From IMG/VR virus record IMGVR_UViG_3300030380_005628, positions 3,024 through 33,410 of that record: a DNA stretch of 30,387 bases; one strand, written 5' to 3'. Position 1 is the stretch's first letter. Every line of letters begins with the position of its first letter. Shown in pieces: positions 1 to 11,800 of the stretch. Position numbers and translations under genes: made by a program. The notes under the pieces are model-generated. The model saw nothing but the letters and a program-made list of their open reading frames with translations, made no database searches and was not told the DNA's origin. This DNA is from a virus.

Positions 1-1
1 T

Positions 2-109
2 GAAAATGGTTTTGAGCGACTTGGAATGGGTCGTGAGGACGAATATTTCTGGAAAACAGCAAAAGAACGCGAAAATTCACCTGAAGAGGAAGAAAATGAC
101 TCCAAGTAA
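2..109 (+). CDS. C-terminal end of an unidentified gene, cut by the left edge
   Basis: An open frame enters from the left edge and stops at TAA 107-109, giving 35 visible residues. The tail is very hydrophilic and acidic, with an FWKTAKERENSPEEEEND segment. The start and main domains lie outside the window, so no function can be assigned. In T4-like phages the genes just before gp25 and gp6 are usually baseplate hub or wedge genes, so a baseplate role is plausible from position only. Its last 14 bases overlap the start of the next gene, which suggests translational coupling. This frame, rather than the longer one opening at base 6, is judged to be the coding one here, because the other frame gives an unlikely Lys/Gln-rich stretch before its ATG at 96. 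Confidence 0.55.
   Translation, partial: ENGFERLGMGREDEYFWKTAKERENSPEEEENDSK
86..92 (+). promoter_or_regulatory. Shine-Dalgarno site deciding the start at 96
   Basis: GAGGAAG lies three bases before ATG 96-98, with its GAGG core six bases upstream. It supports the short 53-residue reading of this gene and argues against the in-frame ATG at base 6. Confidence 0.6.
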
Positions 110-257
110 CGACTTTTTAGACAATTTAGCTAACGATCAGCACCAAAAAATGCTTCGTGAGATTGCTAACGATAAAATTACACCAAAAAAGACAGATAAA
201 ATCAAAGAAAGTGAACTTTTTGACCCAGAAAGTGATCCAGAACCACTTTTTGGTTGA
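96..257 (+). CDS. Small hydrophilic protein, 53 residues, unknown function
   Basis: The protein starts MTPSNDFLDNLAND and ends with an acidic DPESDPEPLFG tail; it has no cysteine, membrane segment or signal peptide. I do not recognise the family. The start at 96 is chosen because it has a good Shine-Dalgarno site, overlaps the upstream stop by 14 bases, and avoids a Lys/Gln-rich extension that would arise from reading the upstream gene in the wrong frame. Its stop codon TGA 255-257 touches the late-promoter-like motif before gp25. From its position between an upstream gene and gp25 it may be a small baseplate assembly or accessory protein, but this is inference only. Confidence 0.6.
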   Translation: MTPSNDFLDNLANDQHQKMLREIANDKITPKKTDKIKESELFDPESDPEPLFG

Positions 258-263
258 TAAATA
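256..263 (+). promoter_or_regulatory. T4-type late promoter motif before gp25
   Basis: GATAAATA matches the NATAAATA late promoter described for T4-like cyanophages (T4 consensus TATAAATA). It starts inside the upstream stop codon and ends 21 bases before the GTG start of the gp25 gene. It probably drives gp25, gp6 and the giant gene. Confidence 0.6.
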
Positions 264-284
264 ATACATAATTGCCGTATTGTT

Positions 285-686
285 GTGCCATTAGAGAGGG
301 TTAGTCAAGGTTTTATAGATGTCAGCATGACATTTAAGAAAAACCCATTGACTAATGATTTAATTACGATTAAAGATCGAAATGCAATTGCACGTTCCAT
401 CAAAAATATCGTATTTACCGTTCCTGGAGAGAAAGTTTTTAATGAAAACTTTGGATCAAAGATCTCTGAGTTACTTTTTGACAATATGGACGACTTAACT
501 GCGGCAAACATTAAAGATGAGATTACAAGGTCTATTGAAAATAATGAACCAAGAGTTAGATTGAGAAAAGTTAGGACTTCTCCCAACTTTGAAAACAATC
601 AATTTGATGTGACTATCATATATGACATTATTGGTGTAGATGTACCTGCACAGCAATTAGAATTCGTCTTGCAACCAACAAGGTAA
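285..686 (+). CDS. 25: Baseplate wedge subunit gp25
   Basis: This is a 133-residue protein, almost the length of T4 gp25 (132). It belongs to the GPW/gp25 lysozyme-like fold family, which in contractile tails contacts the first sheath ring and sits in the inner wedge with gp6 and gp53. The family signature is visible: a central PGE at residues 47-49 followed by F-x3-FGS around 53-58 and LLFD just after. The start is GTG at 285, giving MPLERVSQGFIDVSM; no ATG gives a full-length protein and there is no strong Shine-Dalgarno site. It follows a late promoter motif and is directly followed by gp6, the usual T4-like order. Confidence 0.92.
   Translation: MPLERVSQGFIDVSMTFKKNPLTNDLITIKDRNAIARSIKNIVFTVPGEKVFNENFGSKISELLFDNMDDLTAANIKDEITRSIENNEPRVRLRKVRTSPNFENNQFDVTIIYDIIGVDVPAQQLEFVLQPTR
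680..683 (+). promoter_or_regulatory. Ribosome binding site of gp6 overlapping the gp25 end
   Basis: AAGG lies five bases before ATG 689, directly before and touching the gp25 stop codon TAA 684-686. This close packing suggests translational coupling. Confidence 0.5.
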
Positions 687-688
687 AA

Positions 689-2812
689 ATGCCATTAGTT
701 AATTTTTCTAACCTGGATTTTGATCAGGTTAAAACATCACTCAAAGAATACCTAAGATCAAATTCCAACTTCACGGATTATGATTTTGAAGGATCTAACC
801 TTTCATCAATTATTGATGTTCTGGCATATAATACTTACATTACCTCATATAATGCAAACATGGTTGCGAATGAGGTATTCATTGATAGTGCAACTTTAAG
901 GGAAAATGTAGTTGCTTTAGCAAGAAATATAGGATATGTTCCAAGATCAAGAAAAGCAGCAAGAGCAACTGTTAGTTTTACCGTTGATACATCAGAAATT
1001 ACTCCAACTCCAGCAACAATTACTCTAAAAAAAGGTATTGTTGCTACTACAAATAGTCGTTTTGGATCTCAATCCTTTGTATTTTCTATTTTAGATGATA
1101 TAACAGTTCCCGTTTTCAATGAAACGGCAATTTTTAATGACATAATGATTCATGAGGGAGTTCTTTTAGAATCAAATTTTACATATTCTTCCGTAAATCC
1201 AAATCAAAAGTATATTTTACCAAATGCAGGTATTGATACTGAATTAATTAGAGTTTCTGTAAAGAATAGTCAAACTTCTACAGCAGCTGCAAAATATAGT
1301 CTTCAAGATAGTCTTTTTGATATCAATGGCGAATCAAAAGTTTACTATCTACAAGAAATCGAAGATGAAAGATATGAGTTAATTTTTGGAGATAATATTT
1401 TTGGAAAAGCACTAGAGGAAGGAAATTATGTTACAGCAAATTATATTGTCACTAATGGTGATTCTGCAAATGGCATCAGTCAATTCAATTTTGGTGGAAG
1501 AATCTCCTATGTTAGAAATGGAGTTGAGTATAACGTAACTTCCGGTATTTCTCTCTTAAGTCCAGGGTTAATTGCTTCAGGTGGAGAAAACATTGAAACA
1601 ATTGAATCTGTTAAAAAATATTCAACTCGGATATATGCAACTCAAAACAGGGCACTGACTTCAAATGACTATGAAACTTTAATTCCGTCAAGAATTTACC
1701 CAGAAACTGAATCTATTTCTGTTTTCGGTGGAGAAGAGTTAGTTCCTCCCCAATATGGAAAGGTTTTTATCAGCATCAAACCAAGATTTGGTGATTATCT
1801 ACCAAATTTAATTAAAGAGAACATTAGACTGAAACTTAAAAAGTTTTCAGTAGCAGGAATTGTTCCAGAAATATTAGATCTCAAATATTTGTTTATTGAG
1901 AGTGATGCAAAAATATATTACAACTCAAATTCAGTTTCATCTGCAGAGTTAGTATCTACTGTTGTTCAAAATAATGTTAAAAAGTACTCCGAATCAACTG
2001 AGTTAAATAAGTATGGAGCGAGATTCAAGTACAGCAAATTCTTAAAAATAATTGATGATAGTCATGAATCTATAACGTCAAACATTACGACGATTCAAAT
2101 GAGGCGTGATTTAAGAGTATCACTAAATGCATTAGTTGAATATCAAATTGGCTTTGGTAATTCTTTCTATATTAAGAGCATGATTGGATATAATATTAAA
2201 ACTTCTGCCTTTAGAGTAGATGGTATTAACTCTGATGTTTACCTATCAGATTTACCGAATACAAATAGAGAAACTGGAGAATTATTCTTATTCACAGTTC
2301 CATCTATAAACTCTACATCTGCATCAATTTTAAGAAGAAATGTTGGAACGATTAATTATAAGCAAGGTATTTTGACTTTAAATCCTATAAACATTCTAGG
2401 AGGAAAGGTTAAAGATGGTCAAACGATTATCGAAATATCTGGATCTCCAACATCAAATGATGTAATAGGGTTACAAGACCTTTATTTACAACTCGATGTT
2501 GGTAATAGCAATTTTGAAACTGTATTGGATGAAATTGCATCTGGTCTCGATCCATCCGCATCTAACTATATTGTAACATCCAGTTATGCAAATGGCATTT
2601 TAGTTAGACCAGGCGGTAGAGGAAGTGTACCAGTGACCACGACAAGTGCTGCTACAGGCGGCATTACAGGCACTACAGGGACTTCAACACAAACAGTAGG
2701 TAGTGTCGCAGCAGGCACATATTCAGCACCTTCTACATCTTCACCTGCTCCATCCACTGGAGGCGGCTCAGGCGGTTCCAGCGGCGGCGGCGGTGGCGGT
2801 TACGGTTACTAA
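689..2812 (+). CDS. 6: Baseplate wedge subunit gp6
   Basis: This 707-residue protein (T4 gp6 is 660) is of the baseplate J / gp6 family; two copies per wedge form the inner ring of the baseplate. Visible family features are the N-terminal helical region with SLKEYLRSN and DFEGSNLSSIIDVLAYNTY, a typical Y-x-L-x-FGD segment with FGD at residues 233-235, and the J-type stretch around 298-330 (ENIETIESVKKYSTR, then RALTSNDYE). The last 60 or so residues are different: a Thr/Ser/Ala/Gly linker ends in a run of glycines and GYGY. This tail uses GGC codons and is much more GC-rich than the rest. The start has an AAGG site and lies two bases after gp25. Next comes the giant gene in the T4 gene 7 position. 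Confidence 0.92.
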   Translation: MPLVNFSNLDFDQVKTSLKEYLRSNSNFTDYDFEGSNLSSIIDVLAYNTYITSYNANMVANEVFIDSATLRENVVALARNIGYVPRSRKAARATVSFTVDTSEITPTPATITLKKGIVATTNSRFGSQSFVFSILDDITVPVFNETAIFNDIMIHEGVLLESNFTYSSVNPNQKYILPNAGIDTELIRVSVKNSQTSTAAAKYSLQDSLFDINGESKVYYLQEIEDERYELIFGDNIFGKALEEGNYVTANYIVTNGDSANGISQFNFGGRISYVRNGVEYNVTSGISLLSPGLIASGGENIETIESVKKYSTRIYATQNRALTSNDYETLIPSRIYPETESISVFGGEELVPPQYGKVFISIKPRFGDYLPNLIKENIRLKLKKFSVAGIVPEILDLKYLFIESDAKIYYNSNSVSSAELVSTVVQNNVKKYSESTELNKYGARFKYSKFLKIIDDSHESITSNITTIQMRRDLRVSLNALVEYQIGFGNSFYIKSMIGYNIKTSAFRVDGINSDVYLSDLPNTNRETGELFLFTVPSINSTSASILRRNVGTINYKQGILTLNPINILGGKVKDGQTIIEISGSPTSNDVIGLQDLYLQLDVGNSNFETVLDEIASGLDPSASNYIVTSSYANGILVRPGGRGSVPVTTTSAATGGITGTTGTSTQTVGSVAAGTYSAPSTSSPAPSTGGGSGGSSGGGGGGYGY
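2640..2812 (+). repeat. Low-complexity Gly/Ser/Thr tail of gp6
   Basis: This GC-rich in-frame stretch encodes TGG, TTGTST, SAPSTSSPAPS and a terminal GGG-rich run ending GYGY. Glycine is mainly GGC here, while GGA and GGT dominate elsewhere. It is probably a flexible linker or a recently expanded repeat. Confidence 0.7.
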
Positions 2813-2836
2813 TACGATTACTAATAGTATCATAAA

Positions 2837-5800
2837 ATGTCAGAAAAGAGAGTTCAGTTTAACAACATAGTACAAAATCAACTCCCCTCCTATGTGAGAG
2901 AGGAGTTCCCTCTTATTTCTGAATTTTTAAAACAATATTATCAGGCACAAGAATATCAGGGTGCTCCTATTGATTTAATTGAAAATATCGATAGGTATAT
3001 TAAATTAGATAATACAACAAATTTAACTTATTCAACTACATTACTGGAAGATATCTCATTTAATGACTCTACAATAAAAGTTGATCTTGCAGTTTCACCA
3101 ACAGGGACCAAAGGTTTTCCTGATACCTATGGACTAATTCAAATTAATGATGAAATTATTACCTACACAGGTAAAACAAATTCCTCCTTTACTGGATGCG
3201 TAAGGGGATTTGTAGGAATTACCTCATACATACCGCAAGGAAATAATGATAATTTAGAATTTACATCTACATCTTCTCAAGAACATGAAAAAGGTGATGA
3301 AATTAAAAATCTTAGTTGTTTATTTTTAAAAGAATTTTTAAAGAAAACAAAGAAACAATATTTACCATTACTTGATGAAAGATCTTTATCAGAAGATCTG
3401 AATCAAAATTTGTTTATAAAGCAGTCTAAAGATTTTTATCTTAGTAGAGGAACAGATAGATCTTTTGAGATTTTATTCAGAGCTTTGTACAATGAAGATG
3501 TAACTGTTGTAAAACCAAGAGATTTCTTATTTACTCCATCCAACTCAGATTATAGAGTTACAAGTGATCTAGTTGTTGAGTCAGTTGTTGGCAATCCTTT
3601 AGATTTAGAACAAGCAACTTTATTCCAAGATGCTTATGGATATAATTCTAATATCACAAAAGCATATGCACCAATCACTGGGGTAGAAAAATTACAGCAG
3701 GTAGGATCGGGAAAAAGTTTTTATAAGTTTAGTCTTGATGCAGGATATGATAGAGATGTTATTGTTGATGGTATCATATATGGGGCATTTTCTGTTCACC
3801 CAAAAACAAAATTAATTGGACAAGTTGGATCTGGAGTTTCAATTCTTAATGTAGATTCCACTGTAGGTTTTGGTACAACCGGAGAATTGTCTGTTACTTA
3901 CAATGACACCACCACAGGAATTGTATCTTATACATCAAAGACGTTAACAGAATTTTTAAATTGCACTAATGTAACAGGAACGATTGTTGATGGTGAAGAT
4001 GTTGGAATTAATACTTATGCATTTGGTAGATCATCTAAAAATCAAAATGAGGTAATTAGAGTAAAAATCAATTCAGTTCTTAGTAATGTAGAAATTCCCG
4101 ATAACACTAAAGAGTATAGAGATGGAGATTCTGCAAGGATTAGAACTTTAGGAAAAGATAAGACTGATTCAATTTTTAAAAATTGGTTTTATAATTATTC
4201 AACCACACATAGAGTTGAACTTGTCAAATTAATTGACTCCTCTGATAGTAGTTACGAACTTAAATTATTTAAGGATCATTATTTTAAAGTTAATGATACA
4301 GTCGTCTTAACTGATAATAGTGGAAATAGAAAAGACTCAGTAATATATCAAGTTACTTCACCATCATCCATTTCTGTAAAAGGTCAAGGTAATTTAGATT
4401 CAAATAGATCGTACACCCTAAAAAGAAATATTTTAAGAGGTAATGCGACTAATTTTGCATCTGCAGGTTTAAGTCAGGCAAATGTGCAAGCTGTATTTGA
4501 CGGAGATGAAAATTTTCTTGTAACTTCTCCATCAATTCCTTCATATTTTACTGCGGCGCTAAACACAGATGATAGATCTACAACTTTTTCTGAAACCGTT
4601 CCAGCAGGAACAGAAGTAGAAATTTCAAGATTAGGAAAACATAGTTTCTACACTGGAGATCCTGTTTATTATAGTGGTGAAGTAATCACCGAAAAATTTA
4701 TTGCTGATGATAATACTATTCAAACAAGAACAGGAAGAGGAACTTCTTTAGGAGCAAACTTCCCTGATGGTTTATATTTTGTAAAAAGAGTTTCAGATAC
4801 AACAGTAAAATTTGCTAAGAGTAGAAGTGATTTATTTAATAACAGATTTGTTGAAGTTGAAAGTGAAACAAAAGTAATTAATAATAAAGTAACTCCATAT
4901 GAATTTAAGGATAAAACTTTAAAATCTCAAAAGATTGTTAGAGAAATTCCAAAACGTGCTCAACATACTGGCAAACTTACTCCTACAAAACCTGGATTTA
5001 CTGGAGTATTAATTAACGGAGTAGAAATTTTAAATTATAAAGGTAATGATGTTATAAACTACGGAAAAATTGAAGAAATTGAAGTTCTGTCTCCTGGCCA
5101 AAATTTTGATATTATTGATCCCCCATTAGTTCTTATTGAAGATTCAGTTGGAACTGGTGCTACAGGAAACGCTGCAGTTCTTGGAAATCTGAATCAAATT
5201 AGAGTTATTGATCCTGGATTTGATTATACAGAAACTCCAGTCATAACAATCACTGGTGGTAATGGAAGTGGTGCATCTGCACAACCAAATATGAAACTGA
5301 TTAATCATTCGGTTTCATTCTTTGCGGAACCAGCATCAAATAGAGTTGGACTTGGTGCTACTGTATCTACTATTGGATTCGGAACATTCCATAAGTTTAG
5401 AAATACTGAACAAGTAATATACAGGACAAACGGACAGGATGGTATTGGTGGATTAACGACCGATGCAAAATATCATGTATCAGTAGAGGACAACGAAACT
5501 GTTAAACTCTTTAATACTGTTGGAGATGTTTTAGCAGGAATTAATACTATCGTATTAACTTCGTTCGGTAATGGATCACATAGTTTACAAAGCGTTAATA
5601 AGAAATCTGTAGTTGAGTCTATTTCTGTAATATCAGGCGGATCTGGATATGAAAATAAAAAGAGATCAGTTGCCATTGCCGGAGTTAGTACATCTCAAAA
5701 TACAATCACGATCAAAAATCATGATTATCTGTCTGGAGAAAAAGTAAAGTATACTGCAGGCACCTCTACAATTGAAGGTTTAAGTGATGGATCAGAATAT

Positions 5801-8800
5801 TATGTAATTAAACTTGACGATGATAATTTTAGATTAGCAAATATAGGTCTTACAACATCTTCTAGAACTTTCTTCTATGATACAAATCAGTTTGTCGAAT
5901 TGAAATCGACCGGTGCTGGAACTCATTCCTTTAACTATCCAGAAATTTCTGTTACTATCGCTGGGCCCATTGGTATATCCTCCATCGGAGAGGAAACTTT
6001 CCAAGCACAATTGCAACCAATATTCCGTGGACAAGTAACTTCTGTCAATCTTTCAAATAATGGTGTCGGATATGGTTCTTCAGAAGTATTAAATTTAGAT
6101 AGACCACCTTCAGTCACTTTAGTCCCCGGAACTGAAGCACAGATGCAACCCATCATTAATGATGGAAAACTTCAGGAAGTATTGGTAATTAATTCTGGCA
6201 GAAGATTTAATTCTCCTCCAGATCTAGTTTTAGAAGGTGAGGGAGTTGGTGCAGTTATTGTTCCTATTCTAACAGATGGGACTATCACTTCAGTTAAAGT
6301 TTTAGAATCTGGAACTGGATATAACCAATTAACTACAACCATTAGTGTTGTTTTCCCTGGATCAGGTGCAACGTTAAAAGCAAAACTTCAAAATTGGAGA
6401 GTTAATCTAACACAAAAATATCTTTCTTCGTGGAAAGATGATGATGGTGTAATTACAAATGGTGTAAATGAAGATTTTGAACTACAATATGCTCACATTT
6501 ATGCTCCAAGAAAATTAAGACAATTAATTTATTCGGTTGACCAGGATGGAAAAGTTCTTTATGGGGAAACTGATCTTAAAATAAACGTCAATACTAGACA
6601 AGAAGAACCATCAATACAACATTCACCGATTATTGGTTGGTCATATGACGGGCATCCGATTTATGGACCATACGGATATTCAACAAGATCTGGTGGTGCT
6701 GTAACTCAAATGAAGAGTGGGTATGTTGAAGATGCTCCTAAAGAAAATAGACCTCCACTTACCATATGGCCAAGCGGTTTCTTTATAGAAGACTTTACTT
6801 ATAAAAATTTACCTGATGAGGATGTTCTTGACGAAAATAATGGAAGACATTGTGTCACTCCAGATTTCCCAAATGGATCTTACGTATACTTTGCTACAAT
6901 AGATACGGTAGCAGATACCCAATCACCATATGCAGGATTTAGAAGACCAGTTTTCCCATATTTGGTAGGAGAAAACTTCCATGCAAAACCAAATGAATTT
7001 AATTTTGCTAAAACTTCAAATCAGGATAATTACAATTTCAATGCCTCTGGTTATGTAAAAAATACCACGCCATTTAATTATTTTGATGGTAACGAAAGAT
7101 ACGAGTATCTTTCCTTACCAAATGATTTAAAGCAATCTGTAGAAATTACTAATACCAAAAAAGGATCAATTCAGTCAGTTGGAATTTTGACTGGTGGCGA
7201 CAATTATAAGGTAAATGACCCCATTGTATTCAATGAATCAAACACAGGTGGTACAGGCGTTTCTGCGAGGGTCTCAAGAGTTCTTGGTAGACCTGTAGAA
7301 AGTGTAAGTCTTGCAACTAGTTCTGTTTCTAACGTTGAATTTTATCCAGATGGAAAGGGAAAATATCTCTTATTTGCAGACAATCCACATCAATTCCAAA
7401 ATTCAGATATCATTACAATATCTGGAGTTTCAACAACTTCTACAGATTTAGAAGGAATTTATTCTGCTGGAATCGGAACGAATGTATACACACTAACCGG
7501 GGTAGGAACAACTGCTGTAGAAACTGGGACTGTAGCACAAACAGGTGTTACAACATTCTTCAATGTATCAGGAAATTTAAATTACCCTAACATCAGGGAA
7601 AATGATATTCTTCAAATCGGAACAGAACAAGTAAAAGTTTTAAATGTTGATAACAGACAATCAAGACTTAGAGTTCTAAGATCTTTCAATGGAGTTGTTG
7701 GAGTATCTCATACAGTTGGAACTGGAGCTACTGTAACTCAAAGAAAAATATCAATCTCTGCAGGATTTAAAACTGACTTTGCATACAAATTAAATAGACA
7801 AATTTACTTCAATCCATCTGAAACTGTTGGTTTAGGTAGCACTGCTGGTGTGGGAATTGGAAGCACAATTTTCTTCTCAAATCCAGGAACTGGTGCTACA
7901 AGTTCAATTATTCCAACTAAAACTTTGCTTATTAGAGATCATGATTTGAACACTGGTGATCTTGTGACATATTCTGCTAATGGTGGAAGTGGAATTATTG
8001 TTCAAGACGAGACCAATGTTGGAGTTGGAACGACACTTGCAGACGGAACTCAATTATTTGTTGCTAAAGTAACAGATTATCTGATTGGACTTTCAACCGT
8101 AAGAGTTGGTCTTGGAACCACGGGAACTTTTGTTGGTGTAGGAACAACAGCATCTACAACTTTAGCATTCTTGAGTGTAGGATCTGGAGTAGTTCATAGT
8201 TTGAAAACAAATTATGATGTAATCACTGGAAATGTTAGTAGAAATAGAGTAACTGTTTCTACTGGACAATCTCATGAAGTTGTCATCAATCATGATATAT
8301 TCTTAGACATAAATCCTGGAGTATCTTCAGCATTTAATATAAGATACAATGACTTTAATCGTAAAGTAATTGTTGATCCACAATCTTACACCTCAACGGG
8401 TATTAATACATCCACTGGTGTTATTACTATTACTAATCACCAATTTACTAAAGGTCAAAAAATTGTTTATACTTCAGGAGATGTTGCTGAAGGATTAGTA
8501 AATGAAAAAATTTATTATATTGGTATAATCGATAATAATAGATTCAAATTAACAGAAACTTATGATGATGCAATAAGAAAAATACCAGCTGGAGTTGGTA
8601 TTGCAAGCACTGGTGGTGGTGGAACTATCAATCCAATTAATCCACCATTAAAACTGTACAAAAACTCTACTGTTGATTTTATTTTAACAGATTCTTCTTT
8701 ATCATATACTCAACAAGCAACTAATTATTCTGCGTTTGAGTTTAACTTATATGCGGATAAGAATTTCACTAACATATACACTGGTAAAGTTAGTGATGGT

Positions 8801-11800
8801 AAAAATTATGATGTAACTAAAACTGGAAGACCCGGTATTGATGGAACTGCAAAAGTTTCTTTGGTTGTAAATGAAAATACTCCAGATGAACTCTATTATA
8901 GATTAGATCCTGTTTATGAGAGTGACTTACCCACCACTAAATCTGAAGTTAATGTGGATGGGGATGTTTTACAAAATAATACCATTGAAATTAAAAAAAG
9001 TCTTTACAATGGAAAACATAAAGTATCAACAGCATCTACAAACTTCTTTGAATTTACGATTGGAATAACTCCAGAAAAATCTTCTTATATTTCATCTACT
9101 TCAGCTGCTATTATCAATTATGAAACTGATTGCACCCACACAAAAGGTCCTATCAGTCAACTTGAAATCATAAGTGGTGGTAAAGCATATTATTCTCTGC
9201 CAGGAATTACAACCGTTTCCTCAGTTAATGGAACTGGAGCGATTTTAGAAGTAGATAGTAACACCATTGGTCAAATCAATAAAACTAGAATCAAAGATAT
9301 TGGTTTTGATTTCCCTGTTGATAAAACTTTAAAACCATCAATTACTCTACCAAATATAATTAAAATTGAATCCCTTAAGTCATTTGAATCCATTGGAATT
9401 ACTTCCAGTGGTAGAGGATATTCAACTGCACCTAAACTTTTAATATTTGATGGAAAAACAAAAGAAAGAGTCACTGATATTGATTTAAAATATGATCTTG
9501 GTGACGAGAAGGTAACTATTCTTAAAAATACTAAAGGAATCAGCAATACCTTACCAACAATCATACCAACAGCAAATACAAATGGCGTTGGTATTAGCAC
9601 CATTGGATTTAATACAACAACTAATCAAGTCACAGTGACTTTAGCAGTTGGATTTAGTACTGCTGAAAGTTTCCCAATCGCAGTTGGCGATAAAGTTCTA
9701 GTAGAAAATATTAGTGTTGGTGTTGGTTCCACAGGAAGAGGATTTAACTCCTCCGGATATAACTTCAAATTATTCCCTATTATTGATGTAGATCCAAATA
9801 TTGGTGGAGTTGGAGCAACTGTTTCTTATAGTCTTGAGGGATTATTTGATTCTAGTAGAGGAGAATTTGTTGGCGAGTTTGACAAATTTAATTCTGGGGG
9901 AAGAATTATTCCTGAGAAACTTTTCCCAACCTTTGATATTGCATTAAAGGACAATAATTTTATTGATGGCGAAGTAGTTGAGTCTGACACTACTTCAGGA
10001 ATAGTTGAAAGTTGGGATAGAAAAACTGGAGATCTTAGAGTTTCGACTGATAGAGATTTCTTAATTAATGAAGTTATCAGAGGAACTGCATCAAAAACTC
10101 AAGGAATTGCTTCTTCTATCACAACTTTTGAATCTTCAGTTGATACTGGTTCATCATCAAAAGTTTTGAAAGGATCTAGAACAGATTCCGGATTCTTAAA
10201 TGCAAATATGCAGAGAGTTCAGGATAGTTTCTACTATCAGAACTTCTCATATTCACTTAGATCAAGAGTTGATTATGATACCTGGAATGATGTTGTAAGT
10301 ACTACCAACCATACCGCAGGTTTCAAAAAATTTGCTGATTATCAACTTGAAACTCCAGCATCATTCTCCGAAGTAACTTCAAATTCGATGGCAGTAGGAC
10401 TATCGACTGAGTTATCTTATTTTACAGTTGTCAACGATCTTTATGGAGTAGCTGATTTAAATTGTGTTTATAATTTTGATATTGTTGCTGAAAATTCTTT
10501 AGACATTGCTGGTTCTGTATATTCTGATGAAGTAATTTTTGCAAGTAGAATTTTGCAAGATTACTTTGAATCATTTGGAAATAGGGCTGTTCAAATTGAC
10601 GATATGAGTGGATTATTTAACAGTAATCCCAGAACATCTAGATTTGCTTTAATTGATAGTTTTAATATTAATAATAGTAGAGCAATGAAGTATTTCATCT
10701 ACTTTAAAGATGAAAGATTTATTGGTGAAAGACAATTTAATATAGTCACCATGGTTCAAGATGGAACATTTGCATATATGAACCAATATGCAAGAACGGA
10801 TACCGTTGGTGAACTTGGATCATTTGATATGACTATCTCAGGAAATAATGGTTCTTTACAGTTCTTCCCCATCAAACCTGATGTCAATGATTATCAAGTT
10901 GTTAATATTGCATATCATCTCGATGATAATGTAACTGGAGTTGGAAGTACAGTATCCTTTGATAATGTAGTCGAGATACAAACGGATAGTGTTGATTGCA
11001 CTAGTGGTCGTACAACAATTGTCTCTGTTGCAAACACTATTAGATCTATGAAGATCTATTCTTGTTTATCTGATTTAACTAATAATGAATATCAATATGA
11101 TGAATTGAATGTAGTTCATGATGGTAGTGAAATTTATGTATCAGAATTTGGTAGATTAACTACAAATGGAACTGGTCCGTTTGTAGGAACTGGATTTGGA
11201 ACTTTCTATCCATTCTTTGATGGATCTACAATTAAGATTGATTTTATCCCTGTTGCTGGAGCAGCAGTTACTGCAAATACAATGCAGATTGGAATTACTT
11301 CCGAATCTATTGTTGGATTTGGAACAACAGAGATGAAACATGCTTTCCTTGATGCACAAACCACAACGATTGCTGCATCTGGAAGCCCCGGAATTACTAC
11401 AGTTGCATCTTATCTTCCAGAATATGATGCTGCATATTTCATGGTTCAAATTTCTGATACTGGAAGTAATCATAATCATCATGAAATGAGAGAAATGCTT
11501 GTTCTTGATGATTTCTCATCTACTGATGTGGAATCAACAACATATATTCAAGAATTCGGTATGGTAGAAACTGAAACTACTTTACCATACGTGACTGGAC
11601 TTGGAACGTTTGGTGCAAGAGTAAATTCTGCTAATGGAGTATCATTAACGTTTACTCCAAATCCAGGTATTGGCGTAACAGTCAAAACCTTCATGAATGC
11701 ACTTAGAATTGAAGATGATAGTAAAGATCAAATTGATTTTGATAATGGCTTGATTGTTTCACATTATGCAAGATATGAAGGAAGACAAAATGCTGTTAGA

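Noticed and set aside
6-95. In-frame N-terminal extension (ATG at 6) of the 53-residue gene
   Set aside because: The upstream gene reads in another frame up to 109, and the extension gives a Lys/Gln-rich translation. ATG 96 has its own Shine-Dalgarno site.
2880-2907. Imperfect stem-loop 43 bases into the giant gene
   Set aside because: The AACTCC and GGAGTT arms have a large, poorly paired interior; this is likely chance within coding sequence.
9271-9603. 110-residue reverse-strand frame inside the giant gene
   Set aside because: The hydrophobic translation is antisense to a coherent part of the giant protein, and there is no supporting promoter or ribosome site.
11156-11482. Reverse-strand frame rich in Cys, Ser, Asn and Arg
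   Set aside because: Its composition is what the complement of the Ala/Thr/Gly-rich giant gene produces. It lies wholly inside a convincing gene and has no ribosome binding site.
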